From contig JAFMHF010000002.1 of assembly GCA_017854655.1 (NCBI GenBank), forward strand, positions 1 to 64,000: 64,000 nt of DNA. Reading direction: 5' to 3'. How positions within the stretch are numbered: position 1 is the first letter of the stretch; every line of letters begins with the position of its first letter. This DNA comes from Puniceicoccaceae bacterium. GTDB taxonomy: Bacteria > Verrucomicrobiota > Verrucomicrobiia > Opitutales > Coraliomargaritaceae. The notes below the pieces were generated by a model. That model was not told where the DNA came from. It searched no databases and saw only the letters and a list, made by a program, of their open reading frames with translations. This document shows positions 43,202 to 51,687 of the stretch, in pieces. The position numbers and the translations under genes are program-made.

Positions 43202-44032
43202 ATGAAAACTGAACAATTTGCAGCGGGTGTCCGTATTTTTGCTCAAGGTGACTACAGCGAAGAGGCTTATCGTGTCGTAGATGGCAGTGTTGAGATCTCG
43301 ATCAATGAGGGCCGTGTAAAGGTGATTCTCGCGACACTCGGAGTGGGAGAAATCTTTGGTGAAATGGGGATGATCGAGCGTCTCCCACGTTCTGCTACTG
43401 CTCAAGCGCTGGATAATCTGACCGTCGAAGTGATTACTGAGGAGGCATTTAATGAGTCGCTTGCTAGTGGAGGCGATATTCTTGTGCCTTATTTGACGAC
43501 TATTTTTGAGCGACTTCGGGACACGAATGAGCGGCTTCGCACTGCGCACGAGCAGCTCGATACGCTACGAAGCCCGGCATTTCCTGCGAATGTGAAATCG
43601 GGTGGCCCTGTAGTGCTAAATGCCGGTAATCTTGTCATCGAACCAGACTCGGACGAGACTCGTAGGCAGTCAGCGCTAAAGAAACAGACACTCACTAGTT
43701 TTCCATTTATAATCGGGCGGCGGGCCGATCTTGCAGCTTGTGTGGATGTCTTTTCGAAGATCCGTCTGTTGATCGGCGATCGTATGCCGTTTCGAGTTTC
43801 CCGTTCGCATTGTGCGATTGAGCACGTTAAAGGGGCTTATTTTATTCAAGATCGAGGCAGTAAGCTCGGTTCGATTGTGAACGGAATTCCGATTGGTGCT
43901 GCTGCAAAGGACGATCGTGTGCGTCTGCGAACAGGCAGGAATACACTGGTGCTGGGGCCTGCAAACAGTGAGATATGTTTTATTCTGACAGTGCCTGACT
44001 TGAGTTCGTCGAGGCCTGAGGCAGATTCGTAG
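43202..44032 (+). CDS. Cyclic nucleotide-binding domain fused to an FHA domain
   Basis: Residues ~1-95 are a cNMP-binding (Crp-like) domain: FAQGDYSEEAYRVVDGSVEI, LGVGEIFGEMGMIERLPRSATAQA. A linker with a short coiled-coil-like stretch (ERLRDTNERLRTAHEQLDTLR) leads to an FHA domain at ~165-265 with FPFIIGRR, FRVSRSHCAIE and FIQDRGSKLGSIVNG. FHA domains bind phosphothreonine. There is no DNA-binding helix-turn-helix, so it is an adaptor rather than a regulator of the CRP type. Function is inferred only. Confidence 0.85.
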   Translation: MKTEQFAAGVRIFAQGDYSEEAYRVVDGSVEISINEGRVKVILATLGVGEIFGEMGMIERLPRSATAQALDNLTVEVITEEAFNESLASGGDILVPYLTTIFERLRDTNERLRTAHEQLDTLRSPAFPANVKSGGPVVLNAGNLVIEPDSDETRRQSALKKQTLTSFPFIIGRRADLAACVDVFSKIRLLIGDRMPFRVSRSHCAIEHVKGAYFIQDRGSKLGSIVNGIPIGAAAKDDRVRLRTGRNTLVLGPANSEICFILTVPDLSSSRPEADS

Positions 44033-44129
44033 ACTTCAGCCGCTCAATCGGCTTGACTCAACCTCTGAGCTTCGTGGACACTTCCGCCTTTTATTTCGCA
44101 GATCTTAACCCAAACAAAAGAACACTATT

Positions 44130-44438
44130 ATGGCAGGAGTTGGTAAACTATTAAAGCAGGCCCAGAAGATGCAAAAACAGATGGAGGGCATTCAATCAAA
44201 GCTCGCTGAGCAAATTATCGAGGTGTCCAGTGGTGGCGGAGCAATCAATATTAAGATTAATGGCCAAGGAGAATTTCAGGCGTTTAAGATCGATCCTGAA
44301 TTCTTGAAAGAAGATGCTGAGTTCATCGAAGAGACGTTGCTTGGCGCAGTGCAGGAAGCAGCTGCCAAAGCCAAAGAAACCAGTGAAGAAGCAATGGGCT
44401 CGGTGACAGGTGGCATGGGCGGGTTCCCTGGATTTTAA
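44130..44438 (+). CDS. ybaB: YbaB/EbfC family nucleoid-associated protein
   Basis: The 102-aa protein shows the family pattern: LLKQAQKMQKQMEGIQSKLAEQ, then the beta part VSSGGGAINIKINGQGEFQAFKIDPEFL, and a Gly/Met-rich end. Members bind DNA as dimers. Its place 12 bases before recR is the classic ybaB-recR arrangement. Confidence 0.95.
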   Translation: MAGVGKLLKQAQKMQKQMEGIQSKLAEQIIEVSSGGGAINIKINGQGEFQAFKIDPEFLKEDAEFIEETLLGAVQEAAAKAKETSEEAMGSVTGGMGGFPGF

Positions 44439-44450
44439 ACCACCGTATTT

Positions 44451-45047
44451 GTGACTCCCGCCTTTGAGAAGCTCTTGCAAGAGCTAAAGCGCCTGCCAGG
44501 TCTAGGCTTTCGATCTGCCGAGCGCATTGCGATGCACTTACTAGTCGAACAGCCTGAGGCGCTGGAGGGCTTAATGGAGTCAATGGGGGAGGCCCGCATT
44601 GCGGTTCGGCGTTGCGATACCTGTGGGAATATTGCCGAAAGTCCCAAGTGTGCAATTTGTGAAGATCAGCGGCGTACTGCTGGCTCACTTTGTGTTGTCG
44701 AGCATGTGCCAGACCTAATCGCAATCGAGCGCTCTGCCGCATGGAAGGGCCAGTATCATGTGTTGCATGGCAAGCTTTCGCCGATCCATGGAGTCGGTCC
44801 GGAAGATCTCAATCTCCAGAGTTTAAAGGCACGACTTGAATCTGGTGAGGTCACGGAATTTGTCTTAGCCTTGTCAAACGACATCGAAGGGCAGGCGACC
44901 TGCCACTATATCCAAGAAGAGATCGTCGGGCAGCGTCCGATCAAGGTCACTCGAATTGGCTTCGGCCTGCCCAGCGGCGGCGGTGTGACCTACGCCGATT
45001 CAGTGACACTGCGCAGTGCGCTTGAGGGCCGCCGAGAGTATCACTAA
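44451..45047 (+). CDS. recR: Recombination protein RecR
   Basis: RecR works with RecF/RecO to load RecA at gaps. The HhH part (LKRLPGLGFRSAERIAMHLL), the C4 zinc finger CDTCGNIAESPKCAIC near residue 57 and the Toprim part (VVEHVPDLIAIERS, IHGVGPEDLNLQ) are all in place, as is the Walker-B-like end GLPSGGGVTYADSVTLRSAL. The start is GTG. Its stop overlaps the stop of the convergent MFS gene by four bases. Confidence 0.97.
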   Translation: MTPAFEKLLQELKRLPGLGFRSAERIAMHLLVEQPEALEGLMESMGEARIAVRRCDTCGNIAESPKCAICEDQRRTAGSLCVVEHVPDLIAIERSAAWKGQYHVLHGKLSPIHGVGPEDLNLQSLKARLESGEVTEFVLALSNDIEGQATCHYIQEEIVGQRPIKVTRIGFGLPSGGGVTYADSVTLRSALEGRREYH

Positions 45048-46273
45048 GTCTTGAAGCGCGGGTGATGGCGTACGCACTCGAATAGCACGATCGATACGAA
45101 GATCAGCAGCATGCCAGCGAAGGCGACGCCTTTTGGGGCTGAGTTACTTAGGATCCAGTAACCGATAAAAGGAGCGAGTGTGCCGCGGAAGCCAGTGAGC
45201 GCCATATGAATGCTCATGTAGGACGATACTTTTTCGTGAGGCGCGATTTTAGTCACCCATAGACTCCAGATGATTTTGCCGCCGCCAGTGGCGAGTCCGA
45301 CCAAGATCATTGCAAGCGTCAGCAGTATCATATTTTTGGTGAAAAAGAAGCAGGCAATGCCGAGCAAGAAGAAGGTATTGAGCAGGTTGCGCGTGGTAAT
45401 GAAGTGTAGCTTATCGAATAGGCTACCCCATAGTTTAGTGCTTAGGATACGTGCAGCGGCTGGCACGACAACTAGCAAGAAAGCAATGGTGGTATTGTCG
45501 GCATTGATGCCGAATTTCGGGTTGGCGAGATATTCCACGCGGATCGGCATAGTGATGAGATTGCCTAACCCGAGCAGCATCCAGCTGCCCAGCAGATAAC
45601 CAAAGAAACGGTCTTTCCACATCAGGCTAAAGTTTTGCCATGGATTGCCGACATGATCGGTGGAAAGCGGTACGCTGGGGATGCGGTTGGTAGCCCAGCC
45701 GCAGGCGGCTGCAGAGAGCACCATAATTACAAACAGCAGATGGTAATAATTGATCGAGCTGTCCAGCAGCCAACCGCCCAGCAGTGAGAATAATATCATA
45801 CTCAACGCAGAGAGAATGAACGGTGTGGTCATGCGTTTGCCGCGCTCACGGGCAGGGTAGTTTTCCGCGTAGATTTGAATCATCAGCGGGCCTTGTTGCA
45901 CGGTGGCCATTTGGCTGGTGATGATAAAAATGGTGAACAGGGTTAAGCTTTGAATGACCGTTGCGCCGACCATGAGTAGGGCGGCTAGCGAGAACATGTA
46001 TGCCGAAGCCAAGCTGGGGCGAATTTGTCGTTTCGCGACGAAATAAAGTGTTAGCGGCGTGAGTAGAAAGCCAATCGGCCACGCCCCGGCGATGAACGCT
46101 TTATAAGTTTCTGGGGCGTCGAAATGACGAATCGCTATTAATAGCGCAAAAGTCGACCAGCCAGCTTCGAGTATGCCATAAAAGGGTGCACGCAACACAT
46201 CGTTACGATAAGTCGCAGCGGCGCGATGGTTAAAAGCTGAGGCCTGAGGGCTGAGATTTGAGTGCTGAGACAT
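45044..46273 (-). CDS. Major facilitator superfamily transporter
   Basis: The 409-aa protein has about twelve hydrophobic segments and a central cytoplasmic stretch (TNRIPSVPLSTDHVGNPWQNF) between two six-helix halves, with RERGKRMTTPFILSALSM after helix 4. No substrate-specific motif is recognised. It is convergent with recR. Confidence 0.8.
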   Translation of the reverse strand: MSQHSNLSPQASAFNHRAAATYRNDVLRAPFYGILEAGWSTFALLIAIRHFDAPETYKAFIAGAWPIGFLLTPLTLYFVAKRQIRPSLASAYMFSLAALLMVGATVIQSLTLFTIFIITSQMATVQQGPLMIQIYAENYPARERGKRMTTPFILSALSMILFSLLGGWLLDSSINYYHLLFVIMVLSAAACGWATNRIPSVPLSTDHVGNPWQNFSLMWKDRFFGYLLGSWMLLGLGNLITMPIRVEYLANPKFGINADNTTIAFLLVVVPAAARILSTKLWGSLFDKLHFITTRNLLNTFFLLGIACFFFTKNMILLTLAMILVGLATGGGKIIWSLWVTKIAPHEKVSSYMSIHMALTGFRGTLAPFIGYWILSNSAPKGVAFAGMLLIFVSIVLFECVRHHPRFKT

Positions 46274-46318
46274 AAGAGGAGGCGTAAATGTTATATGGAA
46301 AACATCAGACCATTAAAA

Positions 46319-46343
46319 TTGGACATTCAAAGTTGGACGTTCC
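46319..46343. repeat. GTTGGACGTT-type intergenic repeat
   Basis: TTGGACATTCAAAGTTGGAC and the bases after it repeat the decamer motif seen upstream of serC. The stretch lies between the MFS gene and nadA. Confidence 0.5.
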
Positions 46344-46410
46344 CCAACAGTGAGCTCAGAATTAAGTTGTTTCGTGCCTCAAGTCTCAACTCTTCCAATT
46401 CAGCTCTCTG

Positions 46411-47397
46411 CTACTTGCTCCAATCAAGCATACGCTTGAGTGGTACGTAGGCTTGTTGGCGCACGTCTTCGTCCATCTCGATTTGTGGGCTCATGTCACG
46501 TAGGCAGTCGCGTAGCTTGACGATGGTATTCATCTTCATGAATCGGCAATCGTTACAGGCGCAAGTATCTGTGGGGCCCGCGATAAAGGTCTTTTCGGGC
46601 GCTTCACGTTGCAGCCGATGGATCATGCCTGTCTCGGTGATAATGATAAATTGCTGCGCTTCGTTGTTTTGGCAAAAGCCGACCATTTTCTCGGTGCTGC
46701 AAACGATGTCGGCATTATCACGCACGGTTTCGACGCACTCGGGGTGGGCAACCACTAACGCTTCTGGGAATTTGAGTTTGAGCGCTTCGATTGCTTGTTG
46801 GGTAAAGAGCACGTGCGCGTAGCACGAGCCTGGCCAGAGTTGCATCTCGCGGCCGGTTTGCTTGGAGACCCATTGACCGAGGTTCTGATCCGGCACGAAC
46901 AGGATGTCGCGATCAGTCGGTACGTTTTCGATGATCGTCTTGGCGTTGCCACTGGTGCAGATCACGTCGCAGAGCGCTTTGACGGCTGCGGAGCAATTAA
47001 TGTAGGCGACCACGTAAACATTTGGATTCGCTGCTTTGTAAGCGGCCAGCTTCTCTGCGGGGCAAGAGTCGGCGAGTGAACAGCCAGCATTCATATCTGG
47101 GAGGAGCACTGCTTTGCTCGGGTTAACGACCTTCGCGGTCTCAGCCATAAAGTGCACGCCGCAGAATACGATGCAATCGGCATCCGCCTCAGCTGCACGG
47201 TAGGCGAGTCCAAGTGAGTCACCTACATAGTCTGCTACGCGCTGGATCTCATCCACCTGATAGTTATGGGCGAGGATGACGGCGTTGCGCTCCTTCTTTA
47301 GTGCAAGCACTTCTTGTTGGATCGCAGAGAGAGGCCCTTCTTCGCCGTGACGCGGATTGAAGACCATCGGTTCGTAGTTAAGAGTGAGTGTTGCCAT
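46411..47397 (-). CDS. nadA: Quinolinate synthase NadA
   Basis: NadA condenses iminoaspartate with dihydroxyacetone phosphate to quinolinate for NAD synthesis and holds a 4Fe-4S cluster. Motifs are ILAHNYQVDEIQRVADYVGDS near residue 38, AGCSLADSCP, HPECVETVRDNAD and the cluster-region CACNDCRFMKMN near 300. From ATG 47397 the protein is 328 aa; the 63-residue extension in the track lacks family similarity. Confidence 0.96.
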   Translation of the reverse strand: MATLTLNYEPMVFNPRHGEEGPLSAIQQEVLALKKERNAVILAHNYQVDEIQRVADYVGDSLGLAYRAAEADADCIVFCGVHFMAETAKVVNPSKAVLLPDMNAGCSLADSCPAEKLAAYKAANPNVYVVAYINCSAAVKALCDVICTSGNAKTIIENVPTDRDILFVPDQNLGQWVSKQTGREMQLWPGSCYAHVLFTQQAIEALKLKFPEALVVAHPECVETVRDNADIVCSTEKMVGFCQNNEAQQFIIITETGMIHRLQREAPEKTFIAGPTDTCACNDCRFMKMNTIVKLRDCLRDMSPQIEMDEDVRQQAYVPLKRMLDWSK

Positions 47398-47627
47398 GCG
47401 GGTCGTTGGAAAAAGCCGATGAAGATCTAGCGAAGGCGCGATTAAGTCAAGCTGTGCCTGCGATGATACGACCTGCTGACGTTGTGAGAGTGGTAGTAAG
47501 GAGTGAAAGGGGCGTCCGCACTGCTGCAGGCCAGCTTGATAAAAGCCTGAGCAAGCTCTGACGCCACGAACAGGAGCGATTCGCACTCACCTTTTAAGTC
47601 TCTTACCTCAGTCCTCAAGTCTCTGGT

Positions 47628-48263
47628 CTAACTTAGCGACGCACCCAGCCCGACTGCGGTGAGGATTTCGAAGGCCTTTTGGCTGTGTTCGATCAGTTTG
47701 TCGAGATTGCGTAGGGTGAGGAGCTGAAAGGTCATTTCGCTCTCGCTGACTTTTATTTCGAGGTCGAGTGGAATCAGCCTGAGTTCGAATGAGCTGCCGT
47801 CCGGCTCGTAGGTGAGATATTGCGCGATTTCGTCAATGTCTTCGATCGCGTCGATTTTTTCGTCGATATTGATCGAGCCGGGAAATTCGACGATCAGCGT
47901 CTCGCAGTGGTGCGTGAAGCAGGCGTGAAAACGCTCGTCTCCGACGATCTCGGGATTGTGCAGCGCGACGATTGCGGTGGTCAGTTGATAATTCTTCGGA
48001 TCTTCAGGACTTTGATCGATCCGCACTTGTAGGTCGAAGTCGGGCGTCTTTATACAGCCGAAGCCATCTTCGCAGGTGTAGTCGAATGTGCGCCGTTTGT
48101 AGCCAAACAGGCTGCGTATGTCGGTATAGAATTGATCGATCAGTTCTTTGACATTCTCATGGCCAACTTTACGTACAAAGGCTTGCGCTGCCGCGTGGTG
48201 ACCGTCGGGCAGGTGATGGCTCTTTTGATAGCCTTTCAAGCGGCGCACGCGTCCCTCAACCAT
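47628..48263 (-). CDS. Conserved-looking protein of unknown function
   Basis: I recognise no family. The soluble 211-aa protein (ATG 48263) is rich in Asp/Glu, with YQKSHHLPDGHHAAAQAFVRK near the start, a CEDGFGCIKTPDFDLQVRID middle and SINIDEKIDAIEDIDEIAQYLTYE. The upstream 50 residues in the track include a proline/serine-rich run typical of read-through intergenic sequence, so the internal ATG is used. It is 230 bases upstream of nadA on the same strand. Confidence 0.55.
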   Translation of the reverse strand: MVEGRVRRLKGYQKSHHLPDGHHAAAQAFVRKVGHENVKELIDQFYTDIRSLFGYKRRTFDYTCEDGFGCIKTPDFDLQVRIDQSPEDPKNYQLTTAIVALHNPEIVGDERFHACFTHHCETLIVEFPGSINIDEKIDAIEDIDEIAQYLTYEPDGSSFELRLIPLDLEIKVSESEMTFQLLTLRNLDKLIEHSQKAFEILTAVGLGASLS

Positions 48264-48715
48264 GCCAACGATGCGGCTTTGGAGGGCGGGGGAGTTACAA
48301 TCTGGAGTTTCGGCGTCGATGGTGAAAAGGGAAGAAGGGAATGAGAGCGGTAAAAGCGGCGGGTGGAAAGTGGAAAGTGGGCTCTCTACTAGAAATCGTC
48401 GGCTAATTTCCATTTCAGCTTAATATCCGCATCGTATTATTATCGCGGACAAGTAGTGCTTGTTTGAGCCATTGACCGCAATAGGAGTGTGGGCGACTCG
48501 CCCACATTGACCCTGTGTTGCTGCAAAGGAGGGCGAGTCGCCCTCCCTCCTTTACCCTTTTCCCACTAATCAACGAACAACCATAAAAAAGGTGGGATTG
48601 AGTCGATTACCTGCTGGGATCCGAGTTCAGATGTGGCTTCATTCTAAGTTTCTTACTTTAACCCTTTACAAGCCGCTGCAAAAGCTGTGTTTTCCCCATC
48701 TTTTCCAACTTTCTC
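48264..48715. other. Divergent gap before rpmI-rplT holding a hairpin repeat
   Basis: Apart from the repeat at 48485-48550 the gap should contain the rpmI promoter and leader. I see no infC upstream of rpmI, which is the usual arrangement, and no obvious L20-binding leader structure, though I cannot exclude one. Confidence 0.4.
48485..48550. repeat. GTGGGCGACTCGCCCAC two-hairpin repeat, best-preserved copy
   Basis: The left hairpin is GTGGGCGACTCGCCCAC and the right one GAGGGCGAGTCGCCCTC, joined by ATTGACCCTGTGTTGCTGCA. Related copies or parts occur at 6129-6190, 49545-49650 and 51594-51631. Confidence 0.85.
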
Positions 48716-48907
48716 ATGCAGAAAACACGTAAATCCATCGCCAAACGCTTCAAGAAGACAGGCACCGGTAAACTCTTGCGTCGCACGCCAGGGCACCGTC
48801 ACCTCCTTCGTAATAAGAGTGTCAAGCAACGTCGCCGTGCAGGTCAAAGCAAACTGGTCGCTCCCGGCCAACGCGCTAACCTCATTCGCGGATTGCCTTT
48901 CGCTTAA
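48716..48907 (+). CDS. rpmI: 50S ribosomal protein L35
   Basis: The 63-aa basic protein shows KTRKSIAKRFKKTGTGKLLRR and HLLRNKS...KRRRAGQ-type sequence, standard for L35. It precedes rplT by 92 bases, the conserved rpmI-rplT pair. Confidence 0.95.
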   Translation: MQKTRKSIAKRFKKTGTGKLLRRTPGHRHLLRNKSVKQRRRAGQSKLVAPGQRANLIRGLPFA

Positions 48908-48999
48908 GTCGAAGAACGTTTGATACTAAAACTCACGCTAGTCGGGTAACATGAAAATGGGCGACCCGACAGCGACCAAATCGAGAGATTATATAAAAC

Positions 49000-49368
49000 A
49001 TGCCTAGAGCAACTAATGGTCCGGCAACCTTAAAACGCCGCAAGAAAGTTCTGAAAAAAGCCAAAGGCTATTTCGGAAATAAATCACGTCTCTTTCGCTA
49101 TGCGAAGGATGCAGTCGACCACGCGGAAGTTTACGCTTACCGCGACCGTCGCAAAAAGAAGTCCGAGTTCCGTTCACTCTGGATCGTTCGTATCAATGCT
49201 GCATGCCGTGCAAATGGCATCAACTACAGTCGTTTCATCCGTGGCCTCAAGGCTGCTGAGATCGATATGGACCGTAAGCAGCTCTCCGAGCTAGCGATTC
49301 ACGATGAAGTCGCTTTCAACACTTTAGTTGAAAAGGCAAAAGAAGCGAACACAGCACCTGCTGCTTAA
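49000..49368 (+). CDS. rplT: 50S ribosomal protein L20
   Basis: L20 is an early assembly protein that binds 23S rRNA. Motifs include [46 protein letters not shown] and [21 protein letters not shown]. The length of 122 aa is normal. A strong terminator follows. Confidence 0.97.
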   Translation: MPRATNGPATLKRRKKVLKKAKGYFGNKSRLFRYAKDAVDHAEVYAYRDRRKKKSEFRSLWIVRINAACRANGINYSRFIRGLKAAEIDMDRKQLSELAIHDEVAFNTLVEKAKEANTAPAA

Positions 49369-49397
49369 ACTTCGGACTTAACATAAGTCTTTCTTAA

Positions 49398-49426
49398 GGC
49401 CGTCCCGTCTCGGGGCGGCCTTTTTT
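49398..49426 (+). terminator. Rho-independent terminator of rpmI-rplT
   Basis: The stem GGCCGTCCC/GGGGCGGCC (one wobble pair) is followed by six T residues. Its core resembles the rplS terminator. Confidence 0.93.
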
Positions 49427-49544
49427 ATGGCTGCTGCTTATTCAGTGGGGCAATCGAAACGTGAAAAGTTGTGACGTTACGGGACAGACTGCCTGGCCAG
49501 TTCGCCGAAGCCTAGAGGTCGAAAGACGGGAGTCTGTGTTGTCG

Positions 49545-49650
49545 GAGTGTGGGCGACTCGCCCACATCTGTGTATCCACCGCTCTCTGTTGCCGTGTTAT
49601 TCGCTATGCGGCTACATTCCGACGACACGGAGGTTGTCCCTCCCCGTTGA
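49545..49650. repeat. Copy of the GTGGGCGACTCGCCCAC repeat, with a spread-out right part
   Basis: GGAGTGTGGGCGACTCGCCC is identical to the left hairpin of the 48.5-kb copy. The right part (GACGACACGGAGGTTGTCCC) instead resembles the 51.6-kb element. The gap 49427-49681 holds nothing else I can identify. Confidence 0.7.
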
Positions 49651-49681
49651 CTCGAGCCCTAATCGCATTTGCGCGCACAAA

Positions 49682-49710
49682 AAAGCCCGCCGTGTTGACG
49701 GGCGGGCTTT
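49682..49710 (-). terminator. Rho-independent terminator downstream of clpP
   Basis: The stem AGCCCGCC/GGCGGGCT is followed on the minus strand by a T-run, 21 bases beyond the clpP stop. Confidence 0.88.
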
Positions 49711-49730
49711 CGAAACTGGCTTCGGAGCGC

Positions 49731-50309
49731 TTAGATCTTTTCGACGATCGCATCGGCAAGGCCGTAAGCGATGGCTTCCTTCGCGGTCATGTAAAAATCG
49801 CGGTCCGTGTCTTGCTGGATCTTTGCAAGCTTCTGGCCTGAGCTTTCTGCGAGGATCGCGTTGAGCTCGTCGCGCAGACGTTCCATTTCCATCGCTTGAA
49901 TGTGGATGTCCACGGCTACAGCGACCATTTGGCCGGAGATGAGCGGTTGGTGGATCAATACGCGTGAGTGCGGGTAGAGGAAGCGGTTGCCCTTGTCAGC
50001 GCCGCAGAGCAGAATTGAACCCATGCTGGCGGCCATACCGGTGACGATCACTTTGATCGGTGAGCTGATCAGCTTCATGGTGTCATATACTGCCATGCCA
50101 GCTGTGATAGAGCCACCTGGAGTGTTGACGTAGAAGGTGATCTCTTTGCCCGGAGCGTCTGCTTCGAGATAGAGGAGTTTCTCGGTGATATCGCGAGCGG
50201 ATTTATCCGAGACTTCGCCCCAAAGAAATACTTTACGTTCCTTGAGGAATGTTTCCTGGATTTTTGGGCCTGCGCCTTTGTCTGCGTCTTTTGTTTTTTT
50301 GTCTGCCAT
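49731..50309 (-). CDS. clpP: ClpP-family serine protease subunit
   Basis: The proteolytic subunit of Clp complexes. The catalytic serine is in GMAASMGS near residue 96, the histidine in HSRVLIHQPL near 120 and the aspartate in QDTDRDFYM near 170. From ATG 50309 the protein is 192 aa; the 61 extra residues in the track overlap rpiB and are spurious. An unusually charged N-terminus (ADKKTKDADKGAG) replaces the common ClpP leader, and no clpX follows, so it could be a second ClpP paralogue. Confidence 0.93.
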   Translation of the reverse strand: MADKKTKDADKGAGPKIQETFLKERKVFLWGEVSDKSARDITEKLLYLEADAPGKEITFYVNTPGGSITAGMAVYDTMKLISSPIKVIVTGMAASMGSILLCGADKGNRFLYPHSRVLIHQPLISGQMVAVAVDIHIQAMEMERLRDELNAILAESSGQKLAKIQQDTDRDFYMTAKEAIAYGLADAIVEKI

Positions 50310-50361
50310 GAGAATTATTTGGTATCGATTAAATGTGAAAAAAGAAAAGTTGGTAAGTGAC

Positions 50362-50805
50362 TTAGCCTTCGATCTTATCGACCCGGCGTTGGTGGCGGCC
50401 ACCTTCGAAATCAGCGTCGAGCCAGATGCCGACGATCTTGAGCGCCATTGCTTCGGAAACTGGTCGGGCGCCGATGGAGATACAGTTGGCATCGTTGTGC
50501 TCTTTAGTCATCTGCGCGGACCATTCGTCCCAGCAGAGGCCGCAGCGCACGCCTTTGACCTTGTTGGCGACAATGGCTTCGCCGTTGCCGCTACCGCCGA
50601 GCACGATGCCGTAATCGGCTTTGCCTTCTGCCACCGCCTCAGCTGCAGGGCGGATGAAGTCGGGATAATCGCAGGACTCGGTCGAGTCGCAGCCACAATC
50701 GATGACTTGGTGGCCACGGTCGCGTAGAAATTGAATGATTGGCGCCTTGAGGGGAAACCCTGCGTGGTCGGTGCCGATGGAAACTGTAAGGGACGTTTTG
50801 CTCAT
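50362..50805 (-). CDS. rpiB: Ribose-5-phosphate isomerase B (actinobacterial-like active site)
   Basis: RpiB interconverts ribose 5-phosphate and ribulose 5-phosphate. The 147-aa protein has GTDHAGFPLKAPI near the start and EHNDANCISIGARP later. Where E. coli RpiB has the CGTGIG nucleophile cysteine, this one reads GGSGNGEAIVANKV, the form of the Mycobacterium enzyme, in which a glutamate serves as base (from memory). ATG 50805 is chosen; the TTG three codons upstream is an alternative. It precedes clpP by 52 bases on the same strand. Confidence 0.92.
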   Translation of the reverse strand: MSKTSLTVSIGTDHAGFPLKAPIIQFLRDRGHQVIDCGCDSTESCDYPDFIRPAAEAVAEGKADYGIVLGGSGNGEAIVANKVKGVRCGLCWDEWSAQMTKEHNDANCISIGARPVSEAMALKIVGIWLDADFEGGRHQRRVDKIEG

Positions 50806-50874
50806 TGGAAGCAAACAGTAAAAACGTGCTGCGACGAGGAGGGCAATACGTAATCTAATGAAATACGAATCGGT

Positions 50875-51075
50875 TTATTTAGCTTTAAATAAAGCGGCAT
50901 CCAGAATGGACCAAAGGTGTATGATCCAGCCGAGCAGGACGACCCAGAGAGCCGCGGCTAGGAGGAATTGGACGATGGCGATAAGTAGGCGGCCTTGTAC
51001 GAGCTGCCCGAGTCCCGGAATGAAGAAGCTGCAAAGTGCGGCAATGACGTTGCCTGCGGATCCTTGTTGTGTCAT
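50875..51075 (-). CDS. Small membrane protein of unknown function
   Basis: The 66-aa protein has two membrane segments with the motif ALCSFFIPGLGQLVQGRLL before the second (LLAAALWVVLLGWIIHLWSIL). Short proteins of this type with FxPGxGQxxxG are widespread, but I know no function. It ends 69 bases upstream of the rpiB start on the same strand. Confidence 0.75.
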   Translation of the reverse strand: MTQQGSAGNVIAALCSFFIPGLGQLVQGRLLIAIVQFLLAAALWVVLLGWIIHLWSILDAALFKAK

Positions 51076-51253
51076 ATCGTTGGGAATTAAGAGGATGAAT
51101 CAAAATGAAAATTTGTTTTTGATCGAAGTATTCAGTGATTTCAAGCCTAGGTCTGGTCGGTTTTATTGAAATTCAGATGAAAAAAGAGTTGCTTCAGCTC
51201 CTGAAGCACCTAACTTCCGCTCTTTTTTCAAAATCCAACAGAGAATTTTTAGT

Positions 51254-51424
51254 ATGGCAAGAGAACACGTAATGATCGAATGCACTGAGGCACGCGCCGA
51301 GGGCAAACCAGTATCCCGCTATATGACCAGCCGCGATAAAAAGCAGCAGCCAGATCGCGTTGAGAAAAAGAAGTATAACAAGTTTCTTCGTCGTCATACA
51401 CTGCACCGCGAAATCAAGAACTAA
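51254..51424 (+). CDS. rpmG: 50S ribosomal protein L33
   Basis: The 56-aa frame is below the cutoff of the ORF track. It encodes [19 protein letters not shown], then [20 protein letters not shown] and [15 protein letters not shown], which match L33. Only one cysteine is present, so it is the form without a zinc ribbon. A strong terminator follows 30 bases after the stop. Confidence 0.93.
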   Translation: MAREHVMIECTEARAEGKPVSRYMTSRDKKQQPDRVEKKKYNKFLRRHTLHREIKN

Positions 51425-51454
51425 TCTTTTTTGGCATTTGTGCCTATTTTTGAA

Positions 51455-51483
51455 AACCCGCCTGAGAAGGCGGGTTTTTTTGT
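51455..51483 (+). terminator. Rho-independent terminator of rpmG
   Basis: The stem AACCCGCCT/AGGCGGGTT with loop GAGA is followed by a run of T residues. Confidence 0.93.
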
Positions 51484-51493
51484 GCCTGTGTGT

Positions 51494-51572
51494 GGAGGGA
51501 AATGCTCCGTCATTTCCATTAGTTAAATCAGGATTCACTGAGTCTCTCGGTGGCAACGACGGAGCATTGCCC
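51494..51572. repeat. Inverted repeat with 11-bp perfect arms
   Basis: AATGCTCCGTC (51501-51511) pairs with GACGGAGCATT (51558-51568) across 46 bases. The arms extend imperfectly on both sides, giving a REP-like intergenic element. Confidence 0.65.
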
Positions 51573-51593
51573 TTCACGGATTAAGGCCTACTT

Positions 51594-51631
51594 GAGGCAA
51601 TGCGGGCGACGCGGAGGTCGCCCCTCCCTGG
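51594..51631. repeat. GCGGGCGACGCGGAGGTCGCC hairpin element
   Basis: GGGCGAC...GTCGCCC forms a hairpin around GCGGAG. It resembles the right part of the 49.5-kb repeat. Confidence 0.65.
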
Positions 51632-51651
51632 ATCCCATCATTCCGCCCACA

Positions 51652-51681
51652 AAAAACCTCAGCTGAATCACTGAGGTTTTT
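51652..51681. terminator. Bidirectional terminator between rpmG and the 51.7-kb gene
   Basis: AAAAACCTCAG/CTGAGGTTTTT with an 8-base loop has A-runs on one side and T-runs on the other, so it can serve both strands. Confidence 0.88.
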
Positions 51682-51687
51682 GAAAGT

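Noticed and set aside
50185-50727. 180-aa plus-strand ORF across clpP and rpiB
   Set aside because: Antisense shadow covering two confirmed genes and their gap.
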